Virus record (IMG/VR): IMGVR_UViG_3300001460_000100
Coordinates: 5,713 to 32,416 of that record
Direction: 5' to 3' (one strand)
Length of the DNA stretch: 26,704 nucleotides
Source: a virus
Part shown: one piece after another, positions 20,301 through 26,704 of the stretch
How the letters are laid out: each line of letters starts with the position of its first letter
How positions within the stretch are numbered: the first letter of the stretch is position 1
Made by a program: the position numbers and the translations under genes
Notes under the pieces: model-generated
Databases searched by the model: none
What the model saw: the letters and a program-made list of their open reading frames with translations, nothing else
Told to the model about the DNA's origin: nothing

Positions 20301-20990
20301 ATTGGGGCGCAGGTTGAAGATACCGTTGGAACGCAGACTGCTGTATCTATGACACGGCGAGATTCGGACCAATGCGTTCGCATAATGCTACAAGAGGCAA
20401 GCCCTAGCGGTAAAGACATCTACTGCATTTTTAATTACTATTACAAGCAATGGACCACTTACGAAATTGTTTTTACAAGCAATGCTCATCAGGTTGGCGA
20501 GGTTTTTGACGGAACAAGCTTTCAGCGCTTAATTGCAAGCGGCTATGTTCAAACGCAGTCTAAAACAGTTTTTCGCGACACCAACACAGTGGTTTCAGGG
20601 CTAGGCACAGCCTCCGTAACAACTCAGTATACAGCCGACATAGTGACTGGGTTTATTTCTCCCACGGGGCTAATGAAAAAAGACCGCATCTACCGCTACA
20701 TGGTTTTAGGCGAGTTCTTAAGCGCTCACAACCTTACGATTGAAGTCTACAACGACTACGATGGCGAAGAAGGAAGCCCTAACCAATCGGACACAGTAAC
20801 TGTTTCAAGTGATCCTGCGGGCTTGTATCTGTTTCGTTCTCATATTGCGAATCAAAAATCTCGTGGCATTCAGTTAGTTTTAAAACTAGACGGTGTGGGT
20901 CAATGCGCAAACATTGAAGGGTTTGCGCTAGAGGTTGGAATGCGGCTAGATAAAACAACGTTTAAAACTATAGAGAGTAGGACATTGTAA
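17352..20990 (+). CDS. Very large tail/stabilisation protein, 1212 aa
   Basis: The N-terminus has SLRNMDFGKKGQLVKRGGF, a pattern of tail tubular or DNA-stabilisation proteins of short-tailed phages (P22 gp10 / T7 gp12-type place), and the body is a long beta-rich, Thr/Val/Gly-rich sequence that suggests propeller or sandwich domains. Motifs such as GVFYQTPQGIHVIGRDLSIA and FNYYYKQWTTYEI near residues 960-1050 are typical of this group. Residues about 692-766 form an insertion of two ~38-residue repeats (PGTGYATVIG..., TGSGYTDNDELT..., both ending in a GGSGTG- or GPGSGG-type turn). Start 17352 (TAATG coupling) is preferred; a GTG at 17340 would add four residues. At 1212 aa it is much longer than P22 gp10, so it may combine several roles. 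Confidence 0.72.
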   Translation: MALEKKTLSFAMLKGIDEKSSDSTRAPDGLTSLRNMDFGKKGQLVKRGGFVHDTNATITKFGGGDISSGVAISQYGDETLILDGKNLYSWIKEGDNGQGLLNRGTYVPCTVKNEFKNVQTDKRQSNCQIAEKNGVRVYVWEEYEFQGSDYKTFVDVEHIASGARLIETTEISSTAIVIDGPGGGGTAADTTTLYKQAQPQCAVIGNYVFIVYQERDGSANHLRYRSVNCTSITTAAAVSSEANLYKTGTTVQIEIGTSYPVFQIDKFLGVTHSDAIVIAHTTPGANSITVAYLTASGATLSRPATTLVTTTNVYFAPFNKVTTGVPNGIILKCLNDVNAASEYSIVLGYTADTGGTYKVVLVQIKDDLSAKIDHASQNVLADGSSTGALHLLRGTAGSVTDEGAIGVFVEVYSPATDVGVQGKIVPEHFVRLYLLARGASTIATESNVVAFNTSVTSDFFRYNGNIYCVLSQVNDNALHIDFDAIEPSGNSRGLNNNSALVNLQGEIIGALKTGSAPLCLTSDYITNNPADFDGGRENRRLLYGVQRVTSRDSATEFVFGASRHYAYAFHDPGAYGPGDYPDNIFGVSLFEIDFDPARKLASVDIENVWLGSGGFIHSYDGNSVVENNFLNYPAIKKIEESFNSATATGGFSDSKVIKYCCIYSWTDAKGNLHQSTPSEMVEQTITPGKASGVRSITAPGTGYATVIGLDTTGGSGTGCKVNVTANGAGQITAVSIAGVTFTGSGYTDNDELTVVYPDGPGSGGTFRISCSGKSVIQVSAYVPSLTRKKDVTLKLYRTDHAGATFYFVADIPIPERTALTSSIVTYVDLPIDETAITSRQILYTTDLPATGFAGCSTDLVRHQNKLISAGTDDSAYASSVIREGVAPGFPLFNHSINLTGDPGKITAIESNLDTLLLFTNNDGYYVAGSGPDVLGQGRYGEPRLFARGHGALEGAAHTDTPLGVFYQTPQGIHVIGRDLSIAYIGAQVEDTVGTQTAVSMTRRDSDQCVRIMLQEASPSGKDIYCIFNYYYKQWTTYEIVFTSNAHQVGEVFDGTSFQRLIASGYVQTQSKTVFRDTNTVVSGLGTASVTTQYTADIVTGFISPTGLMKKDRIYRYMVLGEFLSAHNLTIEVYNDYDGEEGSPNQSDTVTVSSDPAGLYLFRSHIANQKSRGIQLVLKLDGVGQCANIEGFALEVGMRLDKTTFKTIESRTL

Positions 20991-21571
20991 TGGCAGGTGC
21001 ATTTTTAGCAGATACGTTGCAAGAACAGGCCCGAGCTGAACTGCAAGGGAAAATGATGCAAGACCAAATTGCTCGGCAAGTAGCTCGACAGATTGTTGGG
21101 CAAATTGCGCAACAAGAGATAGGTCAAAGCATTAACAGGATGCGCAGCAAGGGCAGCGCCATTGACCGCGCTGCTAATCAAACATCTCGCAGGGAAGTTG
21201 GCATGACCCAACTGGAAATGCAAAAAGACCAAGCACGAAAAGAAAAACAAATGGGGCTTATTACTGCTGCCGCTGCCGCCACCGGTGCCCTTGGTGCTCA
21301 TTTTGCAACGCGAAAGCAAGAGTTGCCTGACGCACCGACAGACGCAGATGTAAGGGCCACGCACAGTCCTATAGGGCAACAAGAAGTGTCACCTGGCATG
21401 ACTGTTCAGGACGTACTAGAAAAGCAAAGGCTGTATAGCTCTGTAGCCGATTTAAACCTTGAAAATGAGCTAGGGCTTCAGTCAACACTTATGGCCCCGC
21501 AGGCTTCCCCACCTGACCCCTACGCGGAATTAGATGATGAGGAATACTTGCAAAGCATTTCCAATTTTTAG
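20990..21571 (+). CDS. Putative internal virion (ejection) protein, 193 aa
   Basis: TAATG coupling to the previous gene. The first 75 residues are Gln/Arg-rich amphipathic helix (MMQDQIARQVARQIVGQIAQ), followed by a short hydrophobic Ala-rich segment (GLITAAAAATGALGAHFA, about 88-105) and an acidic, Pro-rich end. Podovirus genomes carry a set of helical, Ala-rich proteins after the tail genes which are stored in the head and injected to form a channel through the envelope. This fits that pattern but has no diagnostic motif. Confidence 0.55.
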   Translation: MAGAFLADTLQEQARAELQGKMMQDQIARQVARQIVGQIAQQEIGQSINRMRSKGSAIDRAANQTSRREVGMTQLEMQKDQARKEKQMGLITAAAAATGALGAHFATRKQELPDAPTDADVRATHSPIGQQEVSPGMTVQDVLEKQRLYSSVADLNLENELGLQSTLMAPQASPPDPYAELDDEEYLQSISNF

Positions 21572-21580
21572 GAGGCAGCT

Positions 21581-22303
21581 ATGGCCGATGAAAACGACTA
21601 CAGCATTTATGATGATATTGATGTTGAAGGTGCGACACCCACTCAAGAAGAGTACGAAGACGCCTACGGAGACGAGTCTTATGGGCACTTAGCGTTACGC
21701 ACCCCAGAAGATTACGCAGACTACCTAGAAGATGAACCCACGGGCTTCGGGGTTGAAAAAGACCTAGAAGCGCGAAAGGCGGCTGCTAGGCGAGCATCAG
21801 GGCTGACGGGCGACAGGGCCTTTGAGTACGCGCAAAGACTCAAAGACATTAGCGAAGGCAAAAGAAAGACTGAAGGTCAAATTTCAGCCGAAAAAGAACT
21901 TGCTATTTTATCTAAGGCGCAACGCGGTAAGGCAATGGGGTATGGCGGGTTTAATTCCGCAGAGTTGCTTCAAAAAGCAGGTCGGTCAGCGCAGCAAGCA
22001 GAGCTTGGCGGTGAGTCAGCCATCAATAAAGCCGCCGAGCAAGCGGCAACGGCGGCAGATGACCAGTTAGAGCAGCTTCTTATTTCAGGTGAGCAACGAG
22101 CAGAAGACAAGGCTTTTGCCTTGCAGCAGCTTGCATTTCAACAAGAACAGGCGAGCAGCTCTCTTTGGTCTAATGTTCTTGGCGGCGTGTTGGGCGCTAT
22201 TGGCGCAGTTGTCGGGGCCTCGTATGGCGGTCCGGGCGGTGCTATAGCTGGGGCTACAGCCGGAAAAGCGATGGGTAGCGGCGCTGGCCGCTACATGAGC
22301 TAA
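21581..22303 (+). CDS. Putative internal virion (ejection) protein with glycine-zipper end, 240 aa
   Basis: The N-terminal 60 residues are very acidic and Tyr-rich (NDYSIYDDIDVEGATPT, EEYEDAYGDESYG). A helical Ala/Gln/Glu-rich centre follows, and the end is a glycine-zipper membrane-type segment: SNVLGGVLGAIGAVVGASYG, then GGPGGAIAGATAGKAMGSG. Such segments insert in membranes and oligomerise, which suits a protein that helps make a DNA-translocation pore. AGGAGG precedes the ATG. The C-terminal placement of the zipper is like that of several phage injection proteins and holin-like or lysis proteins, but the long soluble part argues for the former. Confidence 0.6.
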   Translation: MADENDYSIYDDIDVEGATPTQEEYEDAYGDESYGHLALRTPEDYADYLEDEPTGFGVEKDLEARKAAARRASGLTGDRAFEYAQRLKDISEGKRKTEGQISAEKELAILSKAQRGKAMGYGGFNSAELLQKAGRSAQQAELGGESAINKAAEQAATAADDQLEQLLISGEQRAEDKAFALQQLAFQQEQASSSLWSNVLGGVLGAIGAVVGASYGGPGGAIAGATAGKAMGSGAGRYMS

Positions 22304-22315
22304 GGAGATACGAAG

Positions 22316-23908
22316 ATGAGTGATGGTATGTTTCCGCCTCGCGAGCTTTATGAAGCCGAACAAGCAAGGCAGAGGGTTGCAAAAGACCCTTTTAGTGGTG
22401 GTCCCGACCACATGCGTCTTACGCCTGAAGACCTTAAGCGCCGCCAGGAAAGTGCGGCAGCTCTCGCGGCTGATGCTGCTAGGCGCGATGAAGCTCGCAC
22501 TCTTTATCGTGAGCGCCCAGAAGAGTTTGTTAGAAAAACTCCCGGTATGTCAGAGGCCGCGCAAGCCGAGTATCTTCGCAGTACAGCGGGGGAAAGAGCG
22601 GATATAGCGGAGCAGGATGAAGCTTTTGTTGCCGAGCAAAAACTCCGAGCAGAGCAAGCTGTGCGCGACAAATTTGAACTTGAGGCTTTACGGGCAGGGT
22701 TGCCTGAAGATCAGTGGCCTGCTTATGTTGAAAAAAAATTAGCCGAGTCTCGTTTAGCAACGGCAGAACCAGCCATCAACACAGCAGCAGGAGCCGCGAC
22801 GGAAGCAGAAACCGCAGCCGAAGAAGACCCAATATCGAAATCTATTCGAGAGCAATACGAGTTTGGCTTGGTTGAAGCCGACAGAGCGCAAAAAGCTTTT
22901 GATGCAATGCAGGAACGACAACGGCTTGCGTCAGAGCAGGTTGAACGTGAGATTGCCGCAGCAGAAAACGAGCTTAAGAATTACTCGATTGACCCTAAAA
23001 GAGCTTATGGCTCTACCGGAAACCAGGTTATGGCTGCGTTTGCCATTGCTATCGGTGCTTTTGCCGAAGGCTTGTCTGGGGGCAAGGTTCCTAACACTGC
23101 TTTTAAGATTATCGACAATGCAATCAAGCGGGACGTAGACGCTCAAAAAGCCGAGATGGGCAAGTATACCGATGTCTTAAAAAACAAAAACAACGTTTAT
23201 GCTCGAATGCTTCAAAAGTTTGGCAATGAAGAAGCTGCAATGAAGGCTTCAATTACGCTTGGCCTTTCCGCTGCCGAGGCAAGCATCGACGAGCTTGCTG
23301 CTAAATACGGCCCTGATTCAAAGCAGGCGCAGGTTGCGGCAGGGTTCAAGGCTCGACTTGCAGGCGACAAAGCTAAGTTGATGTTAGATTTGGCTAAGAC
23401 CAATGCTCGTATTCTTGGTAAAGGTAAAAACACTGGGCAGGCTGCGCAGCTGTTTGAAAACGCTCTGGGTGAAATTGGCTCATTGCGTACCTTGTTTAAG
23501 GAACTTGGAGAAGGTGAAGCTGCATTATCTCAACTTATTGGCGTGTTTGGGGAAGAAGCTCAGGTTTCTTACTCTCCTGGCACTGCTGCGGAATACGCGG
23601 CAGCAAGATTTGCGGTGGCGCAGTTTGTAAACAAGGCGTTTAGCGGTGCGCGTGGCTCGGATAGAGATTTAGCGGCAGTTATGGCTCGAATACCTAACCC
23701 AATAATTGCAACTCTTGACAGGAAAAAAGGTCTTCAGCTTATTAAGAATCTTGAAGAGAGTCTGACAAGAGCGGCAGGCGATAAGGGCTACCTTGTTGCT
23801 GGTGATGTTGCTCGTCAGTTTGACATTGATTACGGCACCAAAGGCACAGACGACGCGCTTAAATCGTTCAAGCCGCAGATTGATTCTATCCGAGGAACGG
23901 ATCAGTAA
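22316..23908 (+). CDS. Putative internal virion protein, coiled coil, 530 aa
   Basis: Ala/Glu/Arg-rich and almost all helical. The first 230 residues are long charged helices (AAALAADAARRDEARTLYRE; EQVEREIAAAENELKNYS). A short hydrophobic, Gly/Ala-rich stretch (MAAFAIAIGAFAEGLSGGKV, about 238-257) is followed by conserved-looking NTAFKIIDNAIKRDVDAQKA and a second helical domain with FVNKAFSGARGSDRDLAAVM. AAGGAGAT lies before the ATG. It has the look of a structural or ejection protein; no enzyme motif is seen. Its stop overlaps the next ATG (TAATG). Confidence 0.6.
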   Translation: MSDGMFPPRELYEAEQARQRVAKDPFSGGPDHMRLTPEDLKRRQESAAALAADAARRDEARTLYRERPEEFVRKTPGMSEAAQAEYLRSTAGERADIAEQDEAFVAEQKLRAEQAVRDKFELEALRAGLPEDQWPAYVEKKLAESRLATAEPAINTAAGAATEAETAAEEDPISKSIREQYEFGLVEADRAQKAFDAMQERQRLASEQVEREIAAAENELKNYSIDPKRAYGSTGNQVMAAFAIAIGAFAEGLSGGKVPNTAFKIIDNAIKRDVDAQKAEMGKYTDVLKNKNNVYARMLQKFGNEEAAMKASITLGLSAAEASIDELAAKYGPDSKQAQVAAGFKARLAGDKAKLMLDLAKTNARILGKGKNTGQAAQLFENALGEIGSLRTLFKELGEGEAALSQLIGVFGEEAQVSYSPGTAAEYAAARFAVAQFVNKAFSGARGSDRDLAAVMARIPNPIIATLDRKKGLQLIKNLEESLTRAAGDKGYLVAGDVARQFDIDYGTKGTDDALKSFKPQIDSIRGTDQ

Positions 23909-26704
23909 TGCCAAAGATGTTTAACATAGCTCTTAGCGAGTGGCGGGACATCCCGGAAAACGAGGTCCAGGGGGCTTACGAGTCGGGTCAGTACGTATTC
24001 GCAAAAGGGGAATTAGTCCCAGTGTCTTTGGCTGATGGGCGCTATGGAACAATTAAGGGCGAAGAGTTTAAAGATGTAATCCGCGCTGGTGGTAGTTATG
24101 ACTTACCGTCTGAGCGACAGTATCGAGCTGACGAAGAGAAGTACGATTCTCGAAATGCGGAAGCCCTCCTTTTGGCCGCTGGCCGTGGTCTTACTTTCGG
24201 ATTGTCTGATGTAGCGCTCGAAAAAATGGGTGCTTACACAGACGAAGAGATTCAAGGTCTCGAAGAGCATAACTCTATTCTTAGCGGCGTAGGTGAAATC
24301 GGCGGTGCCTTGGCTCCTGCGTTGCTGACTGGCGGCGGTTCTGCTTTGGGTGCAGCAGGCGTTAAGGGCTTGCTTAAACAAGGTGTGCATTACAGCCCTG
24401 CCGGATTCGCCATGCGTTCGGCGGCAGCAGCAGAAGCAGCAATAGGCAAAAAGCTCGGGGTGGAAGCGTTAGAGGGGGGCTCTAAAATGCTGCGTGCTGT
24501 GCCGGGGTTTGGCGCAGCGGGTGCAGTTGAGGGGGCTTTGTTCGGTGCGGGCGAGACTTTTTCAGAAGAGCTTCTTGGCCGTACCGACAAAACCGCAGAA
24601 CAAATAGTAGGCGACATTGGCTTTGCTGCTTTGCTGGGCGGCGGTCTTTCATCTGCGTTTTCGATGGCCCCCGCAGCAGTTGCCAAAGCATTCCAGTCTC
24701 AAGCTAAAACAGAGTACCCCAAAGGCATAGCCAAGGTTGTCGGCGAGTTTAAAGACAAATACACGGCAGCAATGACAGGGATGGACGAGGAGCTTTTAGC
24801 AAAAACTCGCGACCCTAAGTTTTTGGATGATTTACTTGAGTTTGAAGACGTTGAGAAAAAGGTAAACGTTAGCGCAAGAGAATACATTGGTGACCTTTTT
24901 GGCGTTGTAGAAGGAACAACCAAAGGTGTTACCGAGGCAAAAAACAGGCTAATTCTTCCCAAAGTCAAGCCAGCCGTAGAAACTGACACCATTAACGGTT
25001 CAATGAACGCTGTTAGCGCTTACATTAAATCTCTTGGCGAGTCGTTGGATACACTCGGAGATAAGACGCAAAGAACAGCTGCTAGGCGTCTGATGAAAGA
25101 CGCGGTTAAACTTCAGGACGGTATAGCAAAATCGATTGAAGATAGACTGCACGCAGCAGGCTATAAAAACCTTACCGTTAAAGTTAAGCGCGGAAAGAAG
25201 GGCAGCCCTGACTACGGCACGATAGAAGTAGTATCAAAACAAAAACCCAAGAAGCCCGGACCAATGATACTGGATGCTACGGGGGCACCAATACGACCCA
25301 AGGTTCAACCAAAAGTTAAGTACAACCTAGGGCAGGTAGAGGGACTTCTTAACAAAGGTGCAAAACCGGGAACGCTTGAAGGAACAGCGCAGCTTATTTT
25401 TAAAGAAGTAGACCGCCTAAAAATGGGCCAGAGTCGGCTTGATAGCGGGATGGCTGGATACGGCGCTTTAAGGGATTTGCTTGAAAACGAGAAGCTTTTT
25501 GGTGAAGCTGCAACAATCCAGACAAAGCTTAACAGCGCATGGAAGCCGTTGATTGAGCAGCAAAAAGAGTTTGCTTCGCAGTTTATGAAACGACACAAAG
25601 GGACCAAAAGACTTGAAGCTGATGGTCGAAAAATTAAATCGTTTCTTAGGAATTTACGCAACGAGGAAACCTCTGAACACGCACGCTCAACCGTGTTCAA
25701 CGCATACGCAGACGCGTTTGATGTTTACTCGAAGGTGGCAAAAGAGGTTGGTCTTGATTTAACCGAGTCGGTACCAAGTGTTTTGAAGGGTGCTCAATCG
25801 CTTCGTAACGATTGGACAGATTTCAAGTATCTCCAAGCAGCTAAAAAAGAGCTAAGCGAATTAACGCGAAACCCCGGTTTAATTTCAGAGACTTTTGCAA
25901 CGGTTGGCGGTTTTGCCTTTGGTGGCCTCCCCGGTGCTCTTGCTGCTAGGTACATCCGAAACATCGCAACACCAGGCGATGCAGTACGCCGCCGAGTTAC
26001 AGCCCACGGGATTAAGTCTCGAACATCTCAAATGATTAACACTTGGGCAGAAAAATCGACCAAGCGGTTAATGGGCAATATCAAAGGAGCCCCCACGGTT
26101 AAGCCATTTGACGCCCTAACGGGCTCAAAACGAGTGTCGCTCCTCGGGTTAATTGGTGCAAAAGCAACAGGCAACGAAGAAGAAGACACGCGAAAAGAAA
26201 TCGAGGCTTTTGCAACAATTGCTTCTCCAGAGGTAATGGCGCAGAAAATTAAAGACAACATGGAGCCTCTTCGCGATGCCCCGCAGATTACGGAAGCAGC
26301 CGTAGACAAGGGCGTAACCGCAGCTATGATGTACGGCGATGTTATTCGAGAAAACACTGAAACCGCCACAAACATAATAACGGGTGAGACGAGAATATCG
26401 GTCTCGGACTCAGGAGCGGCTAAAATTGCAAAGGCCCGGAACGCTTGCTTTGGAAGAGCGTGCGAGCAAGTAGCCCTTGAGTTTTCACAGGGCAGCGTAA
26501 CCCCGGAAACGTTAAAAATAACAGACGCCTTATACCCTTTAAATATGACGCAATACCGAGAAGATGTCAGGACGGTGCTAGCTAAAGTTTACGAAAACTC
26601 AAGCGAGCCACCTAGTTTACAAGTCCTCCAGAGTTACGCTAGTCTTAACTATACGTCGGTTATACCTGTTCAAAGTGGACTGGCGAATCAGGCGGTGTAT
26701 GAGG
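23908..26704 (+). CDS. Large putative ejection protein, 3' end outside window (at least 932 aa)
   Basis: The frame starts at ATG 23908 in TAATG with the previous stop and I found no stop codon to the end of the window. It begins MPKMFNIALSEWRDIPENEV and soon has GRGLTFGLSDVALEKMGAYT, a beginning I have seen in large phage injection proteins. Hydrophobic Gly/Ala segments lie at about residues 121-155 (GEIGGALAPALLTGGGSALG), 197-260 (VPGFGAAGAVEGALFGAG and a following LLGGGLSSAFSMAP) and 658-690 (TFATVGGFAFGGLPGALAAR); between them are charged helices and a Lys/Pro-rich linker (KQKPKKPGP, about 445-453). This resembles the long internal core proteins of podoviruses. Some such proteins carry a peptidoglycan hydrolase domain; none is visible in the part seen. 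Confidence 0.62.
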   Translation, partial: MPKMFNIALSEWRDIPENEVQGAYESGQYVFAKGELVPVSLADGRYGTIKGEEFKDVIRAGGSYDLPSERQYRADEEKYDSRNAEALLLAAGRGLTFGLSDVALEKMGAYTDEEIQGLEEHNSILSGVGEIGGALAPALLTGGGSALGAAGVKGLLKQGVHYSPAGFAMRSAAAAEAAIGKKLGVEALEGGSKMLRAVPGFGAAGAVEGALFGAGETFSEELLGRTDKTAEQIVGDIGFAALLGGGLSSAFSMAPAAVAKAFQSQAKTEYPKGIAKVVGEFKDKYTAAMTGMDEELLAKTRDPKFLDDLLEFEDVEKKVNVSAREYIGDLFGVVEGTTKGVTEAKNRLILPKVKPAVETDTINGSMNAVSAYIKSLGESLDTLGDKTQRTAARRLMKDAVKLQDGIAKSIEDRLHAAGYKNLTVKVKRGKKGSPDYGTIEVVSKQKPKKPGPMILDATGAPIRPKVQPKVKYNLGQVEGLLNKGAKPGTLEGTAQLIFKEVDRLKMGQSRLDSGMAGYGALRDLLENEKLFGEAATIQTKLNSAWKPLIEQQKEFASQFMKRHKGTKRLEADGRKIKSFLRNLRNEETSEHARSTVFNAYADAFDVYSKVAKEVGLDLTESVPSVLKGAQSLRNDWTDFKYLQAAKKELSELTRNPGLISETFATVGGFAFGGLPGALAARYIRNIATPGDAVRRRVTAHGIKSRTSQMINTWAEKSTKRLMGNIKGAPTVKPFDALTGSKRVSLLGLIGAKATGNEEEDTRKEIEAFATIASPEVMAQKIKDNMEPLRDAPQITEAAVDKGVTAAMMYGDVIRENTETATNIITGETRISVSDSGAAKIAKARNACFGRACEQVALEFSQGSVTPETLKITDALYPLNMTQYREDVRTVLAKVYENSSEPPSLQVLQSYASLNYTSVIPVQSGLANQAVYE

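Noticed and set aside
1-26704. Integrase, attachment sites, transposase or tRNA genes
   Set aside because: None was seen in the part given, so there is no evidence for or against lysogeny within this window.

Overview
The window is a piece of a tailed double-stranded DNA phage genome, most likely a short-tailed (podovirus-like) phage of a Gram-negative, probably aquatic, bacterium. The large terminase, portal, scaffold, major capsid, head-tail adaptor, a very large tail/stabilisation-type protein and a run of Ala/Gly-rich putative ejection proteins follow in canonical order, and no tail sheath, tail tube or tape-measure gene is seen before the window ends. There is no integrase, tRNA, rRNA, CRISPR array or insertion sequence. 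Host and lifestyle cannot be fixed from this sequence alone.

Layout. (1) 1-1559, plus strand: the end of a primase-polymerase (primpol core end plus PriCT domain; its 5' part is outside the window), an acidic orphan, a VRR-NUC nuclease and a small HTH protein. (2) 1545-6830, minus strand: a tightly packed leftward operon of mostly tiny orphan genes ending in an SF3 (D5/P4-type) helicase that converges on region 1. Two of its genes (55 and 58 codons) were found by translating the gap by hand. (3) 6831-7432: about 600 bp without a gene, full of short repeats, palindromes and promoter-like sites, a candidate control region or origin. (4) 7433-8339, minus strand: three small overlapping orphan genes ending in a clear terminator. 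(5) 8340-8804: a divergent control region with operator-like palindromes, a rightward promoter candidate, three 13-bp repeats, and a C-rich, G-poor leader. (6) 8805-26704, plus strand: the packaging and virion genes, with a strong terminator at 16277-16304 after the capsid block, ending in an open reading frame that runs off the window (23908 to the end, at least 932 codons).

How it works together. Primpol, SF3 helicase and VRR-NUC nuclease make a compact replication set. The two leftward units would be early genes, and the long plus-strand unit the late genes, read from about 8450 through a ~350-nt leader that looks built for transcription control. The same 16-bp palindrome (TTGAC-N6-GTCAA) lies at the probable leftward start near 6890 and on the -35 of the rightward candidate, suggesting one regulator for both.

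The most unusual signal is the 9-mer GACCCGAAC, present nine times (plus one copy with a final T), always in the same orientation, only inside the leftward operon (2108-5311), and in all three reading frames. That makes it a DNA- or RNA-level signal rather than a protein motif. Other points are a recurring stop/ribosome-site junction ending in -KES, a stem that masks the nuclease ribosome site, and a retroviral-type zinc knuckle in a phage microprotein.
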